Of a stretch of DNA of 64,000 bases, positions 7,764 to 17,156 are shown one piece after another. Source of the DNA: CAZVKN01 sp964627035 (lineage in GTDB: Bacteria > Electryoneota > AABM5-125-24 > Hatepunaeales > Hatepunaeaceae). The notes under the pieces were generated by a model. The model saw nothing but the letters and a program-made list of their open reading frames with translations, did not search any database and was not told the origin of the DNA. Made by a program: the position numbers and the translations under genes. Every line of letters begins with the position of its first letter. The first letter of the stretch is position 1. The stretch covers positions 1-64,000 of the forward strand of contig CAZVKN010000007.1 in assembly GCA_964627035.1 (NCBI GenBank), read 5' to 3'.

Positions 7764-10613
7764 ATGTTACGAAACGGTATCTATGTTCTTATTGCACTTT
7801 TTTTGACTATCGGCTGTGAGGATGACGATAATCCCGTCACTCCATCCACGCCGAAGTATAACATTCAAATCACAAACCTACCTGAGTCCATCACCAGCCC
7901 CGAAGGTGTCTCGCAAGAAGTGATCTTTCAGGTCACGGTCATCAACAGCAAAACCAACGAAGTTGTCAGCGGAGCACGAGTTAATTTCGCTGTTCCCAAC
8001 GGCGGTGGAGCGATCTTCCCAGTCTCAACGACAACCGACGCTAACGGCATCGTGGAAGCGGAGTACAGTATCGACATGCCATCCGGAAAATCTACTGCTA
8101 CTATCTTCATCACTGCTGACGACCAAAGCTATATCGCTAACATTGACCTTATCGGTACGAAACGTCCGGCAAATCTGTACATAACACCTGGAGATACCGC
8201 AATATTCGTTAGACGTAGGGGACCTAACCCAGAATTCAAATTAACAGTAGCAGTTTCAGATGAAATGGGAATGGGAATTGCGGGAACAGAGGTACTGTTT
8301 GAGATTAGACCACTAAATCCTGAAAATGGTGATTCACTCTTTGGATCGTTAACCCCCATTGTCGAAACCGATCAAAATGGTGTGGCGGTAACTACTTTCA
8401 ATACACTGGGAGGATCCGGACGGTTACTCATTAGTTGTCGGGTTAACGAAGGAGAGGAGTTTGAGCAAATTAAGAGTGAAGCAATTGTAAGCGTTTATTA
8501 CTCAATGCATGATGGCGGTCCTCGTTTTTTTCTAAATTCCAGTACAAATTATATCTATGCTGATAACGGAGTATCTCATGCAATCGTCCGTGCTGTGCTA
8601 AAGGATGAAGACAATCAAGCAGTTGAAGGAGCTTCGATTGTTTTCACTTCCAACAACAACGGTACTATAAACTCTCCACTCATAACAGATTCTCTCGGTA
8701 TTGTGCGTGCAGCTTTTTCTGACATCGGTATTCCATCGTATGATGCACTTGGCGAAAGAGCGCCTTGCACCATAACTGCTACATGCCTGGAGTACAGAGT
8801 AGAACAATCCTTAGAAATTGACATCCGTCCGATGGAAGCGGTGGATAACATCGTTTTGGCTGCCGGAAAATCTTCGATGCGTGCCGGAAGCGGTGATACA
8901 ACCTGGGTTAGAGCAACATGCTTTCTCAACCCTGAGCGGACTCAGGTTGCACCACAGGGAACGTGGGTTTGGTTTGAGATAAATGAAGGCATGGGGTCAT
9001 TCCACCGTTCACATGTAAACGTCGGAGATAATGGTATTGCTGAATCAATTTACATCGGTGGTAATCAAATCGGGCAAGCAACACTCCAAGCTCGGGTAGT
9101 AAATTACGATGGCGGTGAGCAGGAAGAAATATATAGCAACGAGGTTTACATTGATCTCGTTCCCGGACCTCCTGCAAGCATGTCGGTTTCTGTAACCCCA
9201 ACTGTCCTGCGCGTCGGTGTAGAGGGTGAACTAGCTACAGTAATTGTAACAGTAACTGACTCATTCGGCAATCCTGTTCGTAATGGATCTGTATTAGTTC
9301 AGTTTTCTGCAACATTAGGAGCGATTGAGCCTCCAATAGCTGTGGTTGACTCAGGCAGAGTGGTTGCTATCCTGACACCAGGTGTTGAAGCGGGAGTATC
9401 AATTATTACGATAACCATTCAAATTCCTGATAGAGAAGATCTCACTGCGCAGACTGCGGTATCGTTCATCGCCGGAGGTGGAGCTTCCATTGAGTTGAGC
9501 GCACATCCATTACATATTCAGGTAGCCGGAACAGGTGGTGTTTCAACCTCCACGCTTCGAGCAATTGTGAGGGATGCAAATGGAAATCTGGTGGAAGTGC
9601 CAACTCGAGTGATATTTGATCTAATCACCCATGATGAACCACCTGAAGCAGGTAACATCAATGGTACGTATGATAGCGATACCGTTTTGACTTCTAACGG
9701 TGTGGCGGTAGCAACTTTGAACGCTGGGAGTAAAACAGGACCTCAGTTGATCCGAGCATATACGCTTGATGCGGAAGGTAACCCAACTGGTGTTCAGGCA
9801 ACACTGTCAACGGTAATGGTGGGATCGGGACCTCCTGAAGCTATAAATGTTGATGTGAACGGTGAAGGCATTGATGCCGGAGGTGGAGCGTGGACTATTG
9901 AAGTGGCAGCGTTAGTGCATGATGCATATCGGAACGCAGTACCCGACAGTATCCCTATCGTTTTCGCGATACTTGAAGAGAATATCGGCATAATCAGTAG
10001 CGGATTCACAGGCAATAGCGGGATAAACGGTCGTCCAACTCCGGGGGTAGCTTACGCTACGCTGACATACAACAGCAATAACACTTTCAGACCGGTGACG
10101 ATCCGTGCATATTGCCGTACGCTACAAGTTGACAGTGTCGGCGGTGACCTCGAATATATTCTCCCGCTTCAACGCGGTCAACTGTCCTTACATGCAGATC
10201 CTGACAACTGGATGTTCGACAGAGACGAACCGGATGAAATGTGTGATATCCGGGTATGGGCAATATTACGTGACGGTCATGGAGTGCTGATCAACAATGC
10301 GCCGATCCTGTTTGGCTCCAATCGCGGACGGTACTGGTATGACACTCGTGCGGGTGACGATGTGGATTTTGAACAGTTCGCACCGAACCCGGTAAGGCGA
10401 CAAACCGGACCACTCAATGATGGTAGAACCCCTAATGAGCGACAAAATGATGAAGACGAAAGAGGTCATGCAGTCGTATGGCTGCGGGGAGTGATGGATG
10501 ACTTTTTCCTTGACCCGTTCACGCTGGAGGTTGTCGTCCAGCTTCAGGCGCAGGTTGAGGGCTACGACGACGTGTTCAGCGATCCTGAATTTGTGAGTGT
10601 GACGAGGCATTGA
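7764..10613 (+). CDS. large lipoprotein with Ig-like repeats, paralogue of the upstream gene
   Basis: About 949 aa. AGGAG at 7751 precedes ATG at 7764, giving MLRNGIYVLIALFLTIGC with Glu-Asp-Asp after the lipobox Cys. Big_1-type repeats are visible (VINSKTNEVVSGARVNF, LKDEDNQAVEGASIVF, VTDSFGNPVRNGSVLVQF, VRDANGNLVEVPTRVIF). The last about 140 residues match the end of the 5134-7602 product closely (shared: RVWAIL.DGH, LINNAPI, RAGD, GPLNDGRT, ERGHAVVW, QAQVEGY). Tandem duplication with diverged repeats is inferred. Probably surface-exposed or periplasmic; function unknown. Confidence 0.75.
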   Translation: MLRNGIYVLIALFLTIGCEDDDNPVTPSTPKYNIQITNLPESITSPEGVSQEVIFQVTVINSKTNEVVSGARVNFAVPNGGGAIFPVSTTTDANGIVEAEYSIDMPSGKSTATIFITADDQSYIANIDLIGTKRPANLYITPGDTAIFVRRRGPNPEFKLTVAVSDEMGMGIAGTEVLFEIRPLNPENGDSLFGSLTPIVETDQNGVAVTTFNTLGGSGRLLISCRVNEGEEFEQIKSEAIVSVYYSMHDGGPRFFLNSSTNYIYADNGVSHAIVRAVLKDEDNQAVEGASIVFTSNNNGTINSPLITDSLGIVRAAFSDIGIPSYDALGERAPCTITATCLEYRVEQSLEIDIRPMEAVDNIVLAAGKSSMRAGSGDTTWVRATCFLNPERTQVAPQGTWVWFEINEGMGSFHRSHVNVGDNGIAESIYIGGNQIGQATLQARVVNYDGGEQEEIYSNEVYIDLVPGPPASMSVSVTPTVLRVGVEGELATVIVTVTDSFGNPVRNGSVLVQFSATLGAIEPPIAVVDSGRVVAILTPGVEAGVSIITITIQIPDREDLTAQTAVSFIAGGGASIELSAHPLHIQVAGTGGVSTSTLRAIVRDANGNLVEVPTRVIFDLITHDEPPEAGNINGTYDSDTVLTSNGVAVATLNAGSKTGPQLIRAYTLDAEGNPTGVQATLSTVMVGSGPPEAINVDVNGEGIDAGGGAWTIEVAALVHDAYRNAVPDSIPIVFAILEENIGIISSGFTGNSGINGRPTPGVAYATLTYNSNNTFRPVTIRAYCRTLQVDSVGGDLEYILPLQRGQLSLHADPDNWMFDRDEPDEMCDIRVWAILRDGHGVLINNAPILFGSNRGRYWYDTRAGDDVDFEQFAPNPVRRQTGPLNDGRTPNERQNDEDERGHAVVWLRGVMDDFFLDPFTLEVVVQLQAQVEGYDDVFSDPEFVSVTRH

Positions 10614-10614
10614 A

Positions 10615-10647
10615 ATTCTCAGCAGATGAAGCGGATTAAGCAGATAA
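10615..10647. repeat. repeat family C, left half only
   Basis: ATTCTCAGCAGATGAAGCGG... matches the left arm of the family C palindrome and starts 1 nt after a stop codon. No right arm follows; family E abuts it instead. Confidence 0.65.
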
Positions 10648-10651
10648 GACC

Positions 10652-10706
10652 GGGGAGGACGGACATTCCTGTCCGTCATGCAGGGACAGGAATGTTCCTG
10701 CTCCCC
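10652..10706. repeat. palindromic repeat family E
   Basis: GGGGAG...CTCCCC outer arms enclose two inverted copies of GGACATTCCTGTCC-like sequence. A reverse-oriented partial copy lies at 63581-63603. Confidence 0.7.
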
Positions 10707-10742
10707 AACTAAGAGAAAAAACATGAAACAGGAAAAGTCAAA

Positions 10743-12857
10743 ATGAATTTCAAAGTTATCGCAGTTTTGCTGTTTACTCTGACCATTTTTTGCACCCCAA
10801 TACTTGCTCAAGGGCTGCTGTACTTCTCTCAGCGTGAGACAGATTGGTTCACGGCGGGTATTTATCAAGGTCATGTCCATAGTAACGATATGCTCCGGTT
10901 TCGTGATTTGCCTGTTGAAATAACCGGAGTTCTATCCACTGCATACGACAGATTCCGGTTTGACCGTGGAGTGGAATTGGAAGATCTCGATCTGCGAAAC
11001 GAACCGGAATACAGAAGATGGTTCCCAATTCTTCAAGAAAATATCTATCTTCAATATCTTCGGAATAATGCAAATCCATGGATTGATGGGAGACTTAGTA
11101 TGATTCGCGCTGAACTTCGTGAAGGAGTGATTGCATTCTATCGTCGTCCACTTGGGACTGAAGATGATGAGGAATTCATAACGGCAGTCTATCAGCACAA
11201 TGGGGGGGGCATCTATGTGGACGGTCAGATGGAAATTAGCGGGATTATTACACGTAACTTTACAATAGCCGCATCCGGCAATATATGGCTGATTGATGAC
11301 CTTCGTCGTGAAGGTACTAACGAGATTGGTCGTTTTGATGATGAGAATGAGATGATGCGTTCTTTCGCCGGTTTAGGTTTAATCTCTGAACAGAACATCA
11401 TAATAAAGAACAATATTCCTAACGGTCGGGAAAACGGTTGGAACGATGGCAATGGCGAGAACCACTCTATTGTTATTAACGCAGGACTTATGGCATTAGA
11501 CGGTTCGCTGAAAATCCAGCATACTAATGCAGACTGGGAACGCTATCAGGGACCTGAACCGGATGAGAGAGGTGTTGTCTATTTAACCGGATGTTTGTAT
11601 CAAAAGCATGGTTTCCCACTTCATAACGATAACCACGATGGAACGGGTTATTATGTTGACTATAAGTACGATATGCGTTTTTACGGTTCACCTCCTCCAT
11701 ATTTCCGGCAGTATTATCGTGGAGGGATTATCCCGATAGAATATGCATTCCATGGTGGTCTATCTCACAATGTAATTGCAGAAGTCTCACGCAATGCAAT
11801 GGGTGAATATCTTTGGGGTAACAAGGGTTGCGAAGTTCGGTTTTTGGATGCTTTCAGAGTCGAAATCGAGCGAGGATTGAATCTAAATGGTTCTCCGGAA
11901 GAAATATTTCGAGTAACCTTCCCCTGCTATGATGAAGGGGATCGTGCTAGCATTCGTATAATTAATGCTGCTAATGCAAAGATCAACCTCAAGCATGTCA
12001 ACGTCGCAAACGGTGTTGAGCTATATTTCGAGTGCGACTCCGTTCAGATAGATTCATGTACCTTTGAGGGTCCGGTGTACTTCCGAGGGAATTATGTCAA
12101 GGTGACGCACTCGCAATTCACCAATGACGTAGAACTTGGCGGATGGAATTTCAACATCTTTGAGCATAATCTGGTGGAGGGTTCGGTTTCGGTCAGTGGC
12201 AATCCCCGATTTCTGGAGATGACCAACAATACAATCATCAACCCGGACGGCAACGGGATCTTTCTCGACACATACCGAAACGCGGATATTCGCAACAATA
12301 TCATTGCCAACTGCGAACGAGGTATCGTCAACGACCATTGGCAAGATCTAACCCTTGAGTATAATAATGTTCTATGCGATGAGAACTATGTAGATTGTGA
12401 CGGTGGGATTGGCTCAATATCTGTCAATCCACGTTTCATTGATCCCGACAACGGTAATTATCATCTTGCGTGGAACTCACCTTGTATAGATGCTGGACAT
12501 CCAGATTATCCACATGACCCTGATGGCACACGGTCGGACATGGGTGCATACCCGTTTGATCAGAGGCTGTCGGTTCGTGAAGTTGAGACTATTCCCAACT
12601 CATTCAGCATCACCGTCTCACCCAATCCTTTCAATCGGAGCACACTGCTGCACATTGCAAGCAATCGAGCTAAATCGGTCAGAGTGACAGTTTTCGATCT
12701 GATGGGGCGGGAGGTTGTTACAATGAACGAAATGTTGACTGCAGGATCGAACCGTGTCACTGTTGATGGAGCATCATTTTCAGGTGCAGGGGTCTATTTT
12801 GCGAGAATTGAATTAAATGGTCGAGCTGAGACAGTGAAGTTGGTTTATCTGCCGTGA
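10743..12857 (+). CDS. secreted right-handed beta-helix protein with T9SS sorting domain
   Basis: 704 aa with signal peptide (VIAVLLFTLTIFCTPILAQ). Residues about 390-560 carry short Asn/Gly-rich beta-helix-type repeats (NAKINLKHVNVANGVELYF, VQIDSCTFEGPVYF, FLEMTNNTIINPDGNGIFL, ADIRNNIIANCERGIV), as in Right_handed_beta_helix/NosD-like domains, followed by a closing segment (PRFIDPDNGNYHLAWNSPC). The last about 85 residues are a type A sorting domain (SVSPNPFN-like, FDLMGREV, GVYFARIE). It is expected to be exported by T9SS and held at or shed from the surface. No catalytic family is recognised. Confidence 0.75.
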   Translation: MNFKVIAVLLFTLTIFCTPILAQGLLYFSQRETDWFTAGIYQGHVHSNDMLRFRDLPVEITGVLSTAYDRFRFDRGVELEDLDLRNEPEYRRWFPILQENIYLQYLRNNANPWIDGRLSMIRAELREGVIAFYRRPLGTEDDEEFITAVYQHNGGGIYVDGQMEISGIITRNFTIAASGNIWLIDDLRREGTNEIGRFDDENEMMRSFAGLGLISEQNIIIKNNIPNGRENGWNDGNGENHSIVINAGLMALDGSLKIQHTNADWERYQGPEPDERGVVYLTGCLYQKHGFPLHNDNHDGTGYYVDYKYDMRFYGSPPPYFRQYYRGGIIPIEYAFHGGLSHNVIAEVSRNAMGEYLWGNKGCEVRFLDAFRVEIERGLNLNGSPEEIFRVTFPCYDEGDRASIRIINAANAKINLKHVNVANGVELYFECDSVQIDSCTFEGPVYFRGNYVKVTHSQFTNDVELGGWNFNIFEHNLVEGSVSVSGNPRFLEMTNNTIINPDGNGIFLDTYRNADIRNNIIANCERGIVNDHWQDLTLEYNNVLCDENYVDCDGGIGSISVNPRFIDPDNGNYHLAWNSPCIDAGHPDYPHDPDGTRSDMGAYPFDQRLSVREVETIPNSFSITVSPNPFNRSTLLHIASNRAKSVRVTVFDLMGREVVTMNEMLTAGSNRVTVDGASFSGAGVYFARIELNGRAETVKLVYLP

Positions 12858-12859
12858 GG

Positions 12860-12954
12860 AATTCTCAGCAGATGGAGCGGATGAAGCAGATTGAACATGG
12901 ATGTGCAGGATAGACAGGATTTTTTCTTATCCTGCTTATCCTGTGCATCCATGT
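12860..12954. repeat. repeat family C left half plus family F palindrome
   Basis: 12860-12892 is a family C left arm starting 2 nt after a stop. 12894-12954 (AACATGGATGTGCAGGAT ... ATCCTGTGCATCCATGT) is a near-perfect palindrome of the family also nested at 7645-7694. Confidence 0.7.
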
Positions 12955-13041
12955 ATGGATTCCGGATCAAGCACGGAATGACAGTTTGCACAGTTATTCA
13001 GATTTGATTGGAATAACGACGGGGCTTCTTAATGCTGAAAG

Positions 13042-14115
13042 CTACACATTAAACCGAATATGCAGCGTGTCGCCGTCCTCGACGATGTAATTCTTGCCCT
13101 CCAGTCGCAGTTTGCCCAGCTCGCGAAGCTTGGAAAGTGAACCGTCCACTGCCACCAAGTCGTTCCAACGACATGTCTCCGCGCGAATGAACCCGCGAGC
13201 CAGATCGTTGTGTATCGCTGCTGCTGCCTGAACCGCTGTTGCTCCTCCCCGTATTGCCCATGCACGTGACTCTGTCTCGCTGCTCGTAAGGAATGTTATC
13301 AGACCCAGCAGATTGAAAGTAGCCTTGACGATCCGATCCAAAGTAGATCGCTTGAAGCCGAGATCAGCGAGGAACATTTCACGATCCTCGGGATCCAGAC
13401 TGTCAATTTCCGTTTCAATGCGCGCTGCCACCGCAACCGTACCCACATTAACAGGATTACCAAGCTTTTCAGTCAGGTCAGAAAGCAGGATGTCAATTTT
13501 ACCCGCTGACTCCTCTCCGATGTTCAGCACTACGAGCAGCGGTTTGAGGCTGAGAAACGAGAATGAACGAAGAATCTTATGTTCGTCGGGAGTAAATTCA
13601 AGCTCGCGCAGTGCAGTTTCGTTTTCGAGAGCCTCGTGGCACCGTTCAAGCAGTTCAGCCTCCTTCTTTGAATCCGAATCGTGAAGCTTCTTCACCTTCA
13701 CCAAGCGGTTCTCGACGGTCATCAGATCATTGAAGATGAACTCAGACATGGCTTCCAGTGTATCCCGGGCGGGATCAATTGATCCGCGAGGATGCGGGAT
13801 TTCCTCCGCTTCAAACGAGCGCACAACCAATGCCAGCATCGAAACCGACCTGAGTGCAGACAGATATCCTCCGGGGTACAACTCACGTGTACCCTCTTTG
13901 ACCGCAACTCCCGGGATATCGAGATACTCAACTGTCGCAGGGACTTTCTTGCGGGAGTTGTACACCTCAGTCAGCGCATCGAGTCGCTCATCCGCCAGCT
14001 TTGCCACCCCGCGGCGTGGATCACGCACACCTGTCAGAGACGGCTCAATCCCTGTTAAAATAGAAAAAAGCATGCTCTTTCCAGAAAGAGGCATGCCTAC
14101 GATACCACATTCCAT
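13042..14115 (-). CDS. ychF: YchF/OLA1-type GTPase/ATPase
   Basis: 357 aa, close to the usual 363. An Obg-related P-loop protein that binds ribosomes and hydrolyses ATP/GTP. The P-loop GMPLSGKS is at residues 7-14 (family usual GLPNVGKS) and a G3-like DIPG lies near residue 68. The C-terminal TGS/DUF933 domain is complete (RAWAIRGGATA, FIRAETCRWND, GKLRLEGKNYIVEDGD, HIRFNV). The nucleotide-specificity segment reads LNIGE where the family has NVNE-like sequence. A weak AGG lies before the ATG. It is downstream of the HU terminator and so likely transcribed separately. Confidence 0.9.
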   Translation of the reverse strand: MECGIVGMPLSGKSMLFSILTGIEPSLTGVRDPRRGVAKLADERLDALTEVYNSRKKVPATVEYLDIPGVAVKEGTRELYPGGYLSALRSVSMLALVVRSFEAEEIPHPRGSIDPARDTLEAMSEFIFNDLMTVENRLVKVKKLHDSDSKKEAELLERCHEALENETALRELEFTPDEHKILRSFSFLSLKPLLVVLNIGEESAGKIDILLSDLTEKLGNPVNVGTVAVAARIETEIDSLDPEDREMFLADLGFKRSTLDRIVKATFNLLGLITFLTSSETESRAWAIRGGATAVQAAAAIHNDLARGFIRAETCRWNDLVAVDGSLSKLRELGKLRLEGKNYIVEDGDTLHIRFNV

Positions 14116-14127
14116 AACCTACCTGAT

Positions 14128-14165
14128 AAAAAAAACAGGGAAAGCCTCGCACGACCTTCCCTGTT
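14128..14165 (-). terminator. intrinsic terminator, minus strand
   Basis: Read on the minus strand: a 9-bp stem AACAGGGAA / TTCCCTGTT (14157-14165 with 14134-14142) followed by a run of T. It ends transcription from the HU gene and separates it from ychF. Confidence 0.8.
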
Positions 14166-14335
14166 GGAAAGAAGAGTGTGTTAATTAAATAGTGATAGAG
14201 TTCCTGTCATTCTGTAACGATATTGCTTTGTCATTCCGGATCAAGTCCAGAATGACAATATGACGTCCAGAGTGACAAGACTATCCCAAGTCACCACAAG
14301 ATTAACACCTTCAGAAAGAAATCCGGACAGATCAA

Positions 14336-14605
14336 TCAGACCTTATCAAGAAATGCTTTACCGGGTGCAAATTTCGGGACGGTTTTCTCCGGAATATCAA
14401 GTGCTTCACCTGTCGCGGGATTGCGACCCTGACGTGCTTTACGCGTGATGGTGAAGAAGCTTCCGAAACCGACCAAAGAGACCTTGTCACCTTCGCTTAC
14501 TGCATCCATCACAGTTGAGGTGAAGGCTTTCAGCACACTTTCCGCAGTCTCTTTCTTGACCCCGGTCTGCTTCATGATTGCACTAACAAGTTCGGATTTG
14601 TTCAT
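14336..14605 (-). CDS. hup: HU-family DNA-binding protein
   Basis: 89 aa, full length for HU/IHF. A histone-like dimer that bends DNA. The typical start (MNKSELVSAIMKQTGVKK) and the arm segment (GFGSFFTITRKARQGRNPATG) with Pro at the tip and KFAPGK near the end are all present. A consensus promoter lies 46 nt upstream and a terminator downstream, so it is a single-gene unit. Confidence 0.95.
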   Translation of the reverse strand: MNKSELVSAIMKQTGVKKETAESVLKAFTSTVMDAVSEGDKVSLVGFGSFFTITRKARQGRNPATGEALDIPEKTVPKFAPGKAFLDKV

Positions 14606-14650
14606 AAGACCCTCAGATTTGAGTGAAAACTAACGTGGCGAGTATGTGCG

Positions 14651-14679
14651 AATATAACTAAGCTGTTTTATTGTGTCAA
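14651..14679 (-). promoter_or_regulatory. sigma70-type promoter for HU gene
   Basis: On the minus strand: TTGACA (14679-14674), 17 nt spacer, TATATT (14656-14651), preceded by C as in the other three copies. Confidence 0.7.
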
Positions 14680-14745
14680 GTTATTTGCCGTCAAAGTGCC
14701 TGTCAAATAATAAAAAAGGCAAGCCGGCAAGCGGTTTCTCACATT

Positions 14746-16239
14746 TTACGGGCGAATCGGGATAAAAGTCTGCCTTCCGCTGCGATTTACCCAGAATGCA
14801 ATCGCCTTTTTTCTTTTCTTGAATTTCTCCACAGCCTTGAGATAATCGTCCATAGATTCAATCTCCATATTACCGATTTCGGTGATCACATCTCCGGCTT
14901 CAAGGAATCCTTCAGCGGGTGAATCAGGCTCAATCCTCACCACCAGCACACCTTTCATTTTGCTGACACCAAGCCGCGTTCCTTCTCTGCCGTCCGTAGG
15001 TGCAACTTCAAATCCGAGCCAGACCTGATCCCGCTTGATACCTGGATCACCGGCGATGCTGAGGTACTCGCTCCGTGCCCCAAGTTTGAACTTCATTTTC
15101 TTCTCTTTGCCGCTGCGCCAAACGGTCATATTGATCTTGCTGTCAGGCGGGAAATCAGCAATCTGAAAGCGGAACCCCGACACATCTTTCACAGGTTTGC
15201 CGTTAATTTTGGTGATTACGTCGCCTCCTCGCAAGCCGCCGTCATCCGCAGGCGTATCTGACTGCACACCATCCACGAAAACACCTACCACTTCAGGATC
15301 AATACCGAGCGCTTCACGCTTCATCTCATCGAGTTCAGTCGGGAAGATGCCGAGATAACCACGCTCAACTGTTCCGTTATCGCGAAGTTGTTTGACTACT
15401 TTTTGTGCAAGGTTGATCGGAATGGCAAATCCGAGTCCCTGCCCCTGGGCGTTGATTGCGGTGTTCACACCGATTACTTCACCTTTGATATTGACCAGCG
15501 GACCGCCTGAATTGCCGAAATTGATCGAGGCATCCGTCTGAATAAAATCCTGATAGCTCGGTCCCTGACCACCGATCCGGAGGTTGGACCTGCCGCGCGC
15601 TGAAATTACTCCGACTGTCAGCGTCCAGTCAAGCCCATAAGGATTACCGATTGCAATAGCCCACTCACCAATGCGAATATTATCACTGTCACCGATTCTG
15701 GCGACCATGTTGTCATCGAGTTCGGTGTCCACTTTGATCAGCGCTACATCCGTTTCGGGATCAGTTCCTATCACTTCAGCCGGTAGCTCTGTCTCATCGG
15801 CGAACTTGACCATAATTTCATCAGCGTCAGATACCACATGATTGTTCGTCAGGATGTACCCGTCACCGTCAATGATGATGCCGGATCCGCCGCTTGTCAC
15901 TTTGGGCATCTGTTGACGGCGGTTGTCTCTGCCGTCAGGTTGCCCGAAGAAACGCCGCAGATCAAACGGATCACCCGGAATCGTAGGATGACCTTCAATA
16001 ACTTTTTTTGCTGATATATTTACCACCACCGGTTTCACAACTTCCGCTACATCAATGAACGGGCTGTTGCCGTCACTGTCGAGCAGCGGCAGATTGGCGG
16101 CGGGTACGACTTGAGGTCGGGCGGTCGCTTTGTACGGCGTTTCCCAACCTGTAGCCATTAAAAATCCGATTAAAAAACAAAACGCTGCAAAGAATGTAGT
16201 CGTCACAATTCGCCGCAACGTTCCAGGGTCAACTGACAT
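14746..16239 (-). CDS. degP: HtrA/DegP-family periplasmic serine protease
   Basis: 497 aa. An N-terminal signal/anchor segment (residues about 12-30), a trypsin-like domain with catalytic triad His134 (TNNHVV), Asp164 (ETDVALIK) and Ser244 (NFGNSGGPL), then two PDZ domains (about 285-375 with RGYLGIF and GGLRGGDVI; about 390-490 with SPAEGFLEAGDVI). It degrades or refolds damaged envelope proteins, which fits the many exported barrels nearby. AAGGAC lies 8 nt before the ATG. The domain count fits DegP/DegQ/MucD; these cannot be told apart here. Confidence 0.92.
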   Translation of the reverse strand: MSVDPGTLRRIVTTTFFAAFCFLIGFLMATGWETPYKATARPQVVPAANLPLLDSDGNSPFIDVAEVVKPVVVNISAKKVIEGHPTIPGDPFDLRRFFGQPDGRDNRRQQMPKVTSGGSGIIIDGDGYILTNNHVVSDADEIMVKFADETELPAEVIGTDPETDVALIKVDTELDDNMVARIGDSDNIRIGEWAIAIGNPYGLDWTLTVGVISARGRSNLRIGGQGPSYQDFIQTDASINFGNSGGPLVNIKGEVIGVNTAINAQGQGLGFAIPINLAQKVVKQLRDNGTVERGYLGIFPTELDEMKREALGIDPEVVGVFVDGVQSDTPADDGGLRGGDVITKINGKPVKDVSGFRFQIADFPPDSKINMTVWRSGKEKKMKFKLGARSEYLSIAGDPGIKRDQVWLGFEVAPTDGREGTRLGVSKMKGVLVVRIEPDSPAEGFLEAGDVITEIGNMEIESMDDYLKAVEKFKKRKKAIAFWVNRSGRQTFIPIRP

Positions 16240-16463
16240 ATTTTGTCCTTCTGTTCATGATGCTGATAAATGGGATACGATGACTTTGCCAATGGTATAA
16301 AGTCAGTTCGCTGCTATTACAGAGTCGCAGTTGAGACAACCACGAATACAAAATCATTGTTCGACTAAAAATCTCAGATTTCGATACAGAGGCATCCAAT
16401 TCATTTCTATACAATTAATGTGTCAACATCACGTTTGACGATGAAAACCGGAAAAAGTTCCTT

Positions 16464-16970
16464 CTACTTATCCTTATCTGCGTCTTTGGCTTTGCTCGAT
16501 TTAGTAGTTTTCTTTCTGGTGGTTGTTTTTTTCGTTGCAGCTCTACTTTTAGGTCTTCCCTTTGGTTTAGCTTTTGGCTTCGGCTCGGGTTCAGTATCAG
16601 GCTCCGGCTCAACGGCAGGCTTCACCGTTTCCTGCTCTGTCTGACGAGCCTCAGATTTTGCGCGGAAGTGATCTGCAACCTTGTTGATCTCTTCCTTCTT
16701 CATCTCAACCAGCCTGTCCTGTTCTTTGATCTCGTCGAGCAGCCTGATAATCTCTTCATCTTCAAACGGCTGTGGTTGAGGCTCCATGTGGGACAACTCA
16801 GAAATGCGCACGCCAATCTCCCGATGCAGCCTGTCAATCTTTCTCTTTAGATTTAACAGTTCAAATTTCAGTTTGCCGATCAGAGTCTTCTCTTCGGTGA
16901 AGTCAGCCGCAGCCGTGGAAACCTCACGCACTCTCTGCTTAAATTTATCCCAAAAATCTTTTTGTGGCAT
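16464..16970 (-). CDS. coiled-coil protein with basic Lys/Pro-rich tail
   Basis: 168 aa; AGGAGG precedes the ATG closely. Residues about 1-60 are helical and start MPQKDFWDKFKQRVREV; residues 65-110 are a charged coiled coil. From about 118 there is a Glu/Pro segment, then a lysine- and threonine-rich tail (TKKTTTRKKTTKSSKAK) like a histone-H1 or linker-type DNA-binding tail. No enzymatic motif. It may bind nucleic acid or the envelope; function unknown. Confidence 0.6.
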   Translation of the reverse strand: MPQKDFWDKFKQRVREVSTAAADFTEEKTLIGKLKFELLNLKRKIDRLHREIGVRISELSHMEPQPQPFEDEEIIRLLDEIKEQDRLVEMKKEEINKVADHFRAKSEARQTEQETVKPAVEPEPDTEPEPKPKAKPKGRPKSRAATKKTTTRKKTTKSSKAKDADKDK

Positions 16971-17156
16971 TTCCCGCCTCCTAATAATTAATTTCTCAGG
17001 TGTAATTTACTAATATAATCGGCTGAACGTGATAACGCAACAGATTAGTTGAAGTTTGTTCTTTGCTTTACGCCGGTACGCTTAGTATATTCATGTCACT
17101 ATAGAGTCTGTCCGGAATAATCACTCGATCAAAAGCAATCAATTTGGAATAATATC

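Noticed and set aside
13313..14188. Two long plus-strand frames opposite ychF
   Set aside because: Ser/Arg-rich composition typical of antisense shadows of GTPase genes.
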